From contig OZ025250.1 of NCBI GenBank assembly GCA_964019135.1, positions 47,213,174-47,277,173 on the forward strand: a stretch of DNA of 64,000 bases. The letters are read 5' to 3'. Shown here piece by piece: positions 55,659 through 64,000 of this stretch. The notes beneath the pieces were generated by a model. That model worked only from the letters and a program-made list of their open reading frames with translations, ran no database searches and had not been told where the DNA came from. Both the position numbers and the translations under genes were made by a program. How positions within the stretch are numbered: the first letter of the stretch is position 1; each line of letters opens with the position of its first letter. The stretch comes from Arenicola marina. Lineage: Eukaryota; Annelida; Polychaeta; Arenicolidae.

Positions 55659-58208
55659 CAGCAGAGAAAGTCACAAAGAGCCAGGCTTGACTTTTTCTTG
55701 GTTTCGGCAGACGTTCACGCCGCTATTAACAGTGTAAATATAAAATCAGGCTATAGAACGGATCACTCCTTGTTAAGTATTAAAATTGACTTCTATCTGG
55801 CAGACAGGGGAAAAGGTTTTTGGAAGATGAATACGTCTTTATTAAGCGATGCAGAATATCGTGACGTTGTTGTAGATTGTATCGCACGAGTTTTAGAGAT
55901 GTACACTAGCAATCCAGGGGAGCAGGGAGGGGCAACACCACTTGCTATTGATGACCAAATGTTCTTTGAGATGCTTAAGTTAGAAATAAGGGGGAAATCC
56001 ATAAGTTACCGTAGCTACACGAGTAAAGCTAACAGGACGCAGGAACGTAAAATTGAGCAGAGTATAAATGAGCTAGAAGAATCTAAAGAAAAAAGTGCAT
56101 CGCTTCAGAACAGATTAGAAAAGTTAAAAACGGAACTGGAGCAACTTAGGATCCCGCGAATGAAAGGAGCTTTTATTAGATCAAAAGCACAGTACTACGA
56201 GGAAGGAGAAGAGCCAAGTCAATATTTTTGTAATCTAGAGAAACGAAACTATTTAAATAAGCTTATACATAGATTGAATGTTGAAGGAAAAGAAGTGGTG
56301 GACCAGAAAGAAATACTCTGCGAACAACAGAAGTACTACGAAACATTGTATACGAATAATAACCATCCTGACGCGACGTACTATATGACGGCGTTTCTGA
56401 ACTCAAAAATTACGAAACTTAGTATAGAGCAGAGAGAAACATGTGAAGGTGACATTACAATGTGTGAAATGGCTGAGGTAGTTAAGAACATGAAAAATGG
56501 TAAGTCCCCTGGTAGCGACGGCGTTCCAATTGAATTTTACAAATTTTTCTGGAAGGAGATGAGTCCGTATTTGTTAAGGAGCATCCAACACGCGTATTAA
56601 GTAAACGGTCTCTCGATAACACAAAAGCAAGGGGTAATAACCTGCCTGCCAAAGGGGGATAAGCCTAGAGAATTAATGAAAAACTGGCGCCCGATTTCTC
56701 TGTTAAACACGGATTATAAAATACTATCTGGGGTTTTAGCATATAGAATGAAGAAGGTATTGCCCGATGTTATCAGTTCAGACCAGAAGGGATTTTTAAA
56801 AGATCGATACATTGGTGAAAACACGAGGTTAGTTTTTGATATTATGCACTACTTGATCCAAAATGAGAAAACGGGAACTTTGTTACTTATAGATTTCGAA
56901 AAAGCATTTGATACATTGAGCTGGAATTATATACATAAGGTCTTAGATACATACGGTTTTGGTGAACATTTTATAAAATGGATACAAATATTGTATCAGG
57001 ATGCCTGCAGTTGTGTTATAAACAATGGTGTTTTCTCCAAGTTTTTTCAATTGGGGCGCGGCTGTAGACAGGGAGATCCACTGTCACCATACTTATTTAT
57101 TTTGTGTATTGAACCACTGGCTACATTTATCAAAAACGACAAATCGATTAAGGGTATTCGGATCTTGGACCAAGAGTTTAAAATAGGACAATACGCAGAT
57201 GATACTTTTATGTTGCTTGATGGAAGCGAAGAGTCTATTAGAAATGCGCTAAGGGTTCTGGAAATGTTTAAATTTTGTTCGGGTTTGAAAGTAAATGTTG
57301 ACAAAACTAAAGCTGTTCGTTTAGGTAAGAGGCCTAAGGAGCGCCAAACCCTGTGTCCCGATCTAAATCTTACGTGGACTGAAGAGTTTACTTTACTTGG
57401 TATAGAGTTTAATGTTAATCTGAGCGCTATGGTTGATATTAATTACAGACGCATGTTGGCGCAATTTGAAAGAGTACTCGCTATGTATAGCAGGAGAAAC
57501 TTGTCATTAAGAGGGAGAAATACTGTTGTAAAGGTCATCGCTGTGCCTAAATTAATACATCTTTTGTCTGTTCTGCCTATACCAGGTAAATATTACCTGA
57601 ATAGATTTAATCGTCTAATTCGGGAATTCGTGTGGAATAAAAAGAAACCTAGAATTGCCCTGTCTAAAATGGTCCAAACAGTCGATTTAGGGGATATTAA
57701 TCTCCCCCATATAGAGTCCATGATGTTTGCGCTTAAAATTAGCTGGATACGAAGACTTGTGGTCAACGATGGGGCGTGGCAGCAATTGTTTTGTAAAACT
57801 ATTTGTAGGGATAAATTATTATGCTGGGACTTAGATCCCATTTCTCTTATTGAGTTATCCTTGACTTCAAACCCCTTTTGGGGCGACGTCTTCAAGGCAT
57901 GGAGTAAATTCTTGGGAACACAAATTGAAGATATAAATGTTTTAGAATACCCGATTTGGAACACTTATTTTATGATAAACCCAAATCTGATTAATAGGAA
58001 AGACGAAATGATCCAAAAGGGGGTTGTCTTTATTAATGATGTCGTCAATATGCATGGAGTTCTGTTAGGATGGGATACATTTGTCCAGAAATACCAGATA
58101 AATATAAACTTTGTTAACTTCTACAATCTTACCCACTGTATACCGCGAGACTGGAGAAACCAAATCACGACGTCAGGTAAAAAACTTTGTAAAGTAACTC
58201 GAAAGTGA
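55659..58208 (+). pseudogene. LINE ORF2 fragment: endonuclease end and reverse transcriptase
   Basis: The frame opens with RLDFFLVSADVHAAINS and GYRTDHSLLS (endonuclease end). Motifs that follow are GKSPGSDGVPIEFYK, NWRPISLLNTDYKILSG, QKGFLKDRYIGENT, IDFEKAFDTLSW, GCRQGDPLSPYLF and QYADDTFML (YADD at 57192-57203). A single in-frame TAA at 56598-56600 splits the frame before the WRPISLL motif. The frame ends at TGA 58206-58208 because of a shift near 58200. Confidence 0.9.
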
Positions 58209-58819
58209 TAATAAGAACGGCGCGGTTATGTAATTACAGTTATAAGTTTCTGGTCAAGTCTATATGCTACAGCAAAAAAAGTGAAGAACGGTGGTCTCAA
58301 TCACTAAAAGTTGATATAGAGGAAGCCACTTGGTGCCAGTACTATAAGTTACCATTGCAATGTACTGTTGAAGAAAAAACCAGAAGCTTTCAGTACCTTC
58401 TGCTTAATTTAGCATTGGTCACCAACCAGTTTTTGCATAAATGTAAAATAATTGACTCCGAGAAATGTTCTTTTTGTGATACAGAGACTGAAATCATTCC
58501 ACACTTACTTTTTGATTGTATTTATGTAAGAAATGTATGGTGTACGATTTTTGATTGGTTGAATGACAAATGCTTGACAAATGTGACTCCAACGCGTCAA
58601 TCCTGTTTATTAGGTATAAAGCACACTTCGCATGAGCGACATATTAATCATATTTGTTTAATCACAAAGAGATATATATATAGATGTAAATGGCTTGATG
58701 AAATCCCAAATCTCCAAGGTGTCCAGAACAATGTTTCGTATTATTTTAAGATAGAACAGTGCATCAGCTATAGTGAAAACATGTCATCCTTCAGATCCAA
58801 GTGGCACCCATTTATGTGA
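58205..58819 (+). pseudogene. LINE ORF2 C-terminus with Cys/His motif
   Basis: Overlaps the previous stop and continues in another frame for 204 codons. CSFCDTETEIIPHLLFDC is the C-terminal Cys-rich motif, followed by ITKRYIYRCKW and the natural C-terminus ending at 58819. No internal stop. Confidence 0.85.
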
Positions 58820-58848
58820 TATTATGACTTCCTGAATGTGACTAAAAG

Positions 58849-59134
58849 GTAACGTGCAGCGCAATTTCGTTCAGAACCCCTCGATCCCCGGTCGGAAGTC
58901 TTCAGTGCCTGCCCCGCCCGCCCCTTTTTTGACGAAGAACGGTATCTGGGGCGTGCCCCCTACCCCCCCTTCCAAGTTTTGTATCCGCCCCTGAAGTATA
59001 TTATTTTATTGTGCAACCCCTTTAAAGGATTTCTGCATATTATCGTGCTTTGCTCAAGCGTCTGCAAAAAGCCACCAATTTACCAACCTAGTATCCTTAC
59101 TTTGCACATCCCGTCTCCGATGGATTTGCATGAA
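58849..59134. other. Paralogous spacer
   Basis: Matches 24395-24665. Nothing recognised. Confidence 0.5.
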
Positions 59135-59262
59135 GCGCAGCTTTAATTTGCAGGGCGCAGTGCCGATTTGCAGGGTGCAGCTCTGATTGCAGGGCGCAGC
59201 TCTGATTGCAGGGCGCAGCTCTGATTGCAGGGCGCAGCTCTGATTTGCAGGGCGCAGCTACT
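59135..59262 (+). repeat. 19-20-bp repeat, copy 2, about 6 units
   Basis: Units of GATTGCAGGGCGCAGCTCT; copy 1 has about four at 24660-24745. Confidence 0.8.
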
Positions 59263-59489
59263 TTGTACCTATGGGCCACAGTACACTCCAGTATTTAGCG
59301 CAGACCACTTAATACAGACTAGCCAATTATCATTTGAAAGGAAATAGAAGAGGCAGCCATGCCAACCATAGACCAGTGGCTGACTAAACCCTTCTCTGTC
59401 GCCATAGAAACGGAAAGAGCACCAGTCTTATTGCGGTACCGCGCGGAGAGGTCACCGTGCTTCCCTTGCCTGGGGTCCAGGGGGAGGGG

Positions 59490-60910
59490 GTTACAGCGTG
59501 GGGGTGTGGGGTGGATTAAACTGGTCTTGGCTTGGGGGTGTGGGGTGTGGGGTGTGGGGTGTGGGTGTGGGGTGTGGGTGTGGGGTGGATTATACTGGAC
59601 TTTTTTTATGTAAACTTCATTTATTAAAGGGGTTATCAACAGCGCATAAAAATCTAAATGACTACCTCTGGACTTGGCTTCGGGTGTGGGGCGTGGGGTG
59701 GAAAATAGTTGACTTGGCTTGGGAGTTTGGGGTGAGGGGTGGATTATAATGGACTTGGCTTGGGGGTGTGGAGTGGATTATACTGGATTTGGATTAGGGG
59801 TGTGGGGTGGATTATACTTGACTTAGCTTGGGCTGTGGGGTGTGGGGTGTGGGCTGGATTATTCTAAACTTGGCTTGGGCTGTGGGGTGGATTATTTTAA
59901 ACTTGGCTTGGGATGCGGAGTGGGTTGTACTTGACTTGGCTTGGGGTTTTGGGTGTGGGGTGTGGGGTGGATTAGACTGGACTTGGCTTGGGGTGTGGGG
60001 TGGATTATACTGGACTTGGCTTGGGGGTGTGGGGTGGATTATCCTGGACTTGGCTTGGGGTGAGGGGTGTGGGGTGGATTATACTTGACCTGGCTTGGGG
60101 GTATGGGGTGTGGGGTGGATTATACAGGACTTGGCTTAGGGTGTGGGGTGGATTATTCTTGACTTGGCTTGGGGTGAGGGGTGTGGGGTGGATTATACTT
60201 GACCTGGCTTGGGGATATGGGGTGTGGGGTGGATTATACTGGACTTGGATTGGGGGTGTGGGGTAGATTATACTTGGCTTGGCTTGGGCTGTGGGGTGTG
60301 CGGTTGATTATTCTTAAATTGGCCTGGGGTGTGGGGTGTGGGGTGTGGGGTATGGGGTGTGGGGTGGATTATACTGGACTTGGCTTGGGGTGTGGGGTGG
60401 ATTATTCTTGACTTGTTTTGGGGGTGTGGGGCGTGGGGTGGATTATACTGGACTGGGCTTGGGGGTGTGGAGTGTGGGGTGGATTATACTGGACTTGGCT
60501 TGGGGGTGTGGAGTGTGGGGTGGATTAGATTGGACTTGACTTGAGGGTGTGAGGTGGATTATTCTTGAATTGGCTTGGGGTGTGGGGTGTGGGGTGTGGG
60601 GTATGGGGTGTGGGGTGGATTATACTGGACTTGGCTTGGGGTGTGGGGTGGATTATAATTGACTTGTCTTGGGGGTGTGGGGCGTCGAGTGGATTATACT
60701 GGACGGGGCTTGGGGGTGTGAGGTGGATTATACTGGACTTGGCTTGGGGTTGTGGGGTGTGGGGTGTGGGGTGGATTATGCTGGACTTGGCTTGGAGGTT
60801 AGGGGTGTGGGGTGGATTATGCTGGACTTGGCTTTGGGGTGTGGGGTGTGGGGTGGATAATACTGGACTGGCCTTGGGGGTGTGGGTGGATTGTCCTTTG
60901 CTTGGCTTGG
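59490..60910 (+). repeat. G/T-rich minisatellite, copy 2
   Basis: About 38 units of the GGCTTGGGGTGTGGGGTGGA family. Unlike copy 1 it has no SINE or large AT-rich break, apart from the short AT-rich insert near 59600-59680. Confidence 0.88.
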
Positions 60911-60929
60911 AGTCATGGGATGGCAAGTA

Positions 60930-61930
60930 GGGGTTTTATTCGGCTTTTGTTCTCGGGGGGGGGGGGGTCACCGAGTCGACATAAGGGGGGTCGCGGCGAC
61001 TAGCGTCACTGACATGAGCGATGGGGATGGTGTCCTCAGTAGAAGAGTAGTAGAGCCCTGATTATGGCTCCGTAAAATCCACTGATGACGTCACTCTATT
61101 GTTCTCTCACGACATTATTCTTCTGTAATGTAGTGGGTTTGAGTAATAAGGACATGGACTTTACATAAGTTAACGACCTCGGAAAACGACATTGCCGGAT
61201 AACAATGGGTCCACGGGCTTCGCCCTCGCCTTATTATCCGGTAATGTCGTGTTCGTCGGGCATTCACTTACACATAGAGGGTGCTTCGCCGACATGATGT
61301 ACGCAGCCGGGCACACTTTTTGCCTTCGACTCGCTCCGCTAGGGCTCCATTATATTTCTGTTGTCGCCTACGACCTCAAGGCATTTTCGCGCTCGCTCGC
61401 CAGGGCGGCGCTGCACAGATCGATAGGAAAAATGCGTCGCGCATTTCTACAAATTAGTGCTGGGACCCAGCCTAAGCCTAATAACACATGAAATCAGGTG
61501 ACGAAAAGAATGAGTTCTGTCACAATTATAACTTTTTCGAAAGGTACAAGAGGTTTTTTGATGTATTAAATACACAAAGCTCGCTATTTTTATGTTTTAT
61601 TCCTGAAAATTATAATGTTGCAAGAAATTACGGCTGATTTGACCTTGATTTAGCTGTTTTTCAAGATCTTGAAATTTGCAACCCGGCAGACAGCAGCTGT
61701 AAAAGCCAGCTTGCGTAGCACCACCATGCGGGGAGCTTGAGCCGGGCAGTCAGCCAGCTTCCAGTGAGGTCAGGGGGCGCCCCCCCCCTCCGTCGTCAGT
61801 CTTAGGAGTATCCCAGCCTATATACAGAATAAATCATGAAGTTTTAATGTCTTCTTCGAATGATGCCAGGGAGCGCGCATCACCGTCACCCGCCGGACCA
61901 GCGCCGACGGATTGCCGTGTCACCAGGCAG
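60930..61930. other. Paralogous spacer with hairpin
   Basis: Matches 26400-27300. The hairpin lies at about 61168-61270. Contains an extra stretch near 61080-61165 not in copy 1. No gene. Confidence 0.5.
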
Positions 61931-62639
61931 ACCTAGCACCGCACACCTGACTGAGCCCCGACGGAGGGCCCTGTCACCAGACGGATATGGCCCCTCACAC
62001 CTGACTGAGCGCCGACGGAGCGCCCTATCACCAGACGGATATGGCCCCTCACACCTGACTGAGCGCCGACGGAGCGCCCTGTCACCAGACGGATATGGCC
62101 CCTCACACCTGACTGAGCGCCGACGGAGCGCCCTGTCACCAGACGGATATGGCCCCTCACACCTGACTGAGCGCCGACGGAGCGCCCTGTCACCAGACGG
62201 ATATGGCCCCTCACACCTGACTGAGCGCCGACGGAGCGCCCTGTCACCAGACGGATATGGCCCCTCACACCTGACTGAGCGCCGACGGAGAGCCCTGTCA
62301 CCAGACGGATATGGCCCCTCACACCGGACTGAGCGCCGACGGAGCGCCCTGTCACCAGACGGACAGGGCCCCACACACCTGACTGAGCGCCGACGGAGCG
62401 CCCTGTCACCAGACGGATATGGCCCCTCACACCTGACTGAGCGCCGACGGAGCGCTGGGTTACCAGACGGGCAGGGCCCCTCACACCTGGGTGAGGTGGC
62501 TCAGCCTGCGGTCACAGAGAACACTCCTAGATTCCGGTCGTTTATCACAACCGAGGTCGACCCAGACAGCAACGACCTTCGAATGAATCAGTGTGTGATG
62601 AGGAACGCTCCATATGTGTCACAGTTGCTAGCAATCTAA
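61860..62639 (+). CDS. 54-bp repeat ORF, copy 2 (259 aa), doubtful
   Basis: Counterpart of 27200-28111 with about 10 repeat units in place of 12, the same unique tail and the same stop. Differences in the tail are mostly amino-acid changing, which argues against strong constraint. Confidence 0.3.
   Translation: MMPGSAHHRHPPDQRRRIAVSPGRPSTAHLTEPRRRALSPDGYGPSHLTERRRSALSPDGYGPSHLTERRRSALSPDGYGPSHLTERRRSALSPDGYGPSHLTERRRSALSPDGYGPSHLTERRRSALSPDGYGPSHLTERRRRALSPDGYGPSHRTERRRSALSPDGQGPTHLTERRRSALSPDGYGPSHLTERRRSAGLPDGQGPSHLGEVAQPAVTENTPRFRSFITTEVDPDSNDLRMNQCVMRNAPYVSQLLAI
61935..62475 (+). repeat. 54-bp minisatellite, copy 2, about 10 units
   Basis: Same family as 27305-27955 but more uniform: nearly all units carry the GGATAT variant, whereas copy 1 mixes three variants. 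Confidence 0.92.
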
Positions 62640-62840
62640 CACCCTTTGCGTCAGCTATTGACACTGGTAGTGATAGAATTATTTTGTAGCCTCTTTTGAC
62701 CTCGGTGAACAAAAGTTTATAACTGTCCTGCGTGTATATTTACCGTCAAGCAATTGTAGCATCGACACTTTCAGTGAATGTTTGGACCATGTATGTGATT
62801 CATACGCGAAACACTCTGTGAGCTCACGATTTAGACTTGT
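62640..62840 (+). pseudogene. LINE endonuclease relic, copy 2
   Basis: Counterpart of 28100-28300; an indel near 62680 shifts the frame, and YLPSSN-coding sequence remains recognisable near 62738-62757. Confidence 0.45.
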
Positions 62841-63355
62841 TCACCACAATAAGTGGAAGGGCATGGCAGGCTCTGTCCTTGGAGCCGCGCCTGCCCTATT
62901 ATTAATCTAGTATAGTCAAAATATATTCTAAATACTTTAATTGTGTGTGATATTTATCATTGTTTTATTGTTATTATTGTTACCGTTACTACTTTTATAT
63001 TTATGTATTTTACTGTACCTTACGTTGCTTAAACTCTCCAGCGAGTGGAGGAAATAAATTACATAAATTACATGCATCTAAATAGTTTGTGCCACGTCAA
63101 AACAACTCTAGCTCATATTAATTTTTTTCTGTGCGTACTCACTTATATTCCTGAGTTGTAAAGTAGCAGAAGGGAATACTTTGTCGACATATTTTTGCAC
63201 CTACCAATTGAAATTCTGGGAGCGAGAAAAGTGACGTCATAGGGGAATACAAACGCATGCGCTTTTACATTGAGGGGCAGATTCTCTCGTTGGCGCGTTG
63301 GCTTGAACTCAGCAAAAGCACTCAACCATGAGAACAATACACGCCCTAGACAACA

Positions 63356-63607
63356 GGGGCCGTATTCATAATCCCCTCGTAAGTTATGCACGGAAAGTAC
63401 ATTTTCGTCTTAGACTCATCAGTCCGTTGTGGTGGTGTTCATGATTTGGAAATCTTCTTCAATATAATTTTAGGGCATTCTTAATTGAGAAAATCCACTT
63501 CTTGTGTGACTACTTATGTATTTTGAACCTGATAATCGCTCAACAAATCTTCCACTTAGCACTAAGTCTAGTGGCGTAGCCAAAGTGACGATTATGAATA
63601 CGGCCCC
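63356..63607. mobile_element. MITE, copy 2, 252 bp
   Basis: Counterpart of 28874-29100 with the same GGGGCCGTATTCATAATC ends; carries about 20 extra bases near 63400-63420 that copy 1 lacks. Confidence 0.75.
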
Positions 63608-64000
63608 AGATATCTACGCACTGCATCAAAGCTCACCTGTCAATCTTGTGACACCATTGGGGAATTTCAAAATAACGCTCCGATAGAACGATCCAGTAAG
63701 TAAACCCGCCGGACCTCAGTTGTGCTAGTTTTGGCGAATGTGTTTGTAGTTAGTGGAATAAAAACTGTAAACTCCTGAAACACATTATTATTTGTTCATC
63801 GATATCGCCTTGCTTAGCTAGCTGAAAAAATCCGTTTGTCACGATTTTACTTCTGTTTAGCTGACACTTTTTTTATCTGTGAAATGGTATAATATAGGTC
63901 ATCCAAGACCAAATACCATTAGTTGGTAAAATATGATCCTAGCATTTAGAAATGAACAAGTGAAAAACTCACCTGTGATATCCGTAATAATGACTGTTTT
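63608..64000. other. Paralogous non-coding DNA at the window end
   Basis: Matches 29101-29475; similarity weakens in the last 25 bases. Confidence 0.4.

Larger units (their letters stand above)
55658..58848 (+). mobile_element. Second LINE (L1/Tx1 type), 5'-truncated, about 3.2 kb
   Basis: Starts inside the endonuclease domain and runs to the natural ORF2 stop at 58819 and a short 3' tail. In copy 1 the site holds 24308-24393 instead, so about 86 bases were lost on insertion or differ between copies; no target duplication is evident. Sequence is clearly a different family from the LINE at 46857. Confidence 0.85.
38583..63975 (+). repeat. Duplicated segment B, copy 2
   Basis: Matches 18593-29475 of copy 1 with six added insertions and array-length changes; homology continues to near the window end. 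Confidence 0.9.

Overview
The window is eukaryotic genomic DNA, gene-poor and dominated by repeats. Exons have GT/AG borders. There are tRNA-headed SINEs, L1/Tx1-type LINEs, cut-and-paste transposons with terminal inverted repeats (TIRs), MITEs, and about 20 kb of minisatellites. The style suggests a marine invertebrate, perhaps a mollusc; that is inference only. No bacterial operons, CRISPR arrays or rRNA genes were seen.

The main structure is a large direct duplication. Copy 1 runs from position 1 (or before) to about 29759. Copy 2 runs from about 29760 to the window end, where it still matches copy 1 near 29475. The copies differ by scattered substitutions and by whole insertions and deletions. 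This is either a real tandem duplication or two haplotypes of a very heterozygous animal placed end to end by the assembler. Either way each copy serves as an empty-site control for insertions in the other, which lets several element boundaries be set to the base.

Copy 1: paralogous non-coding DNA (1-3215); the last exon of an NHL/beta-propeller-like gene (3301-4107, minus); a minisatellite block (4430-8860, 9770-10130, 10250-10915, 11681-12740) broken by a tRNA-like SINE; a two-exon protein kinase gene (14534-12917, minus), the best host gene here; more minisatellites and exon-like duplications (14840-19600). The part from about 3215 to 18590 is missing from copy 2. After it come shared non-coding DNA, a 1.5 kb TIR element (22378-23910), G-rich minisatellites, a 54-bp repeat ORF joined to a LINE endonuclease relic, and MITE/SINE pieces.

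Copy 2 repeats this layout but carries many insertions absent from copy 1. They are: a 6.16 kb DNA transposon (31821-37977) with decayed RecQ-like helicase exons on the plus strand and a convergent, transposase-like (DUF6589-like) gene on the minus strand; a 472-bp MITE with a TGCA duplication (40151-40622); a 3.8 kb TTAA-type element (41790-45613) with a smaller MITE-like element nested in it; a 282-bp MITE (46201-46482); a near full-length L1/Tx1 LINE (46857-52488); a 5'-truncated second LINE (55658-58848); and growth of a single 29-bp motif into about 31 tandem units (53562-54466).

The strongest candidate for something little described is the helicase-plus-transposase transposon at 31821-37977. 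It most resembles, from memory, the helicase-bearing branch of the Academ superfamily; this needs a database search. All its genes carry stops or frameshifts, so this copy is probably not autonomous.
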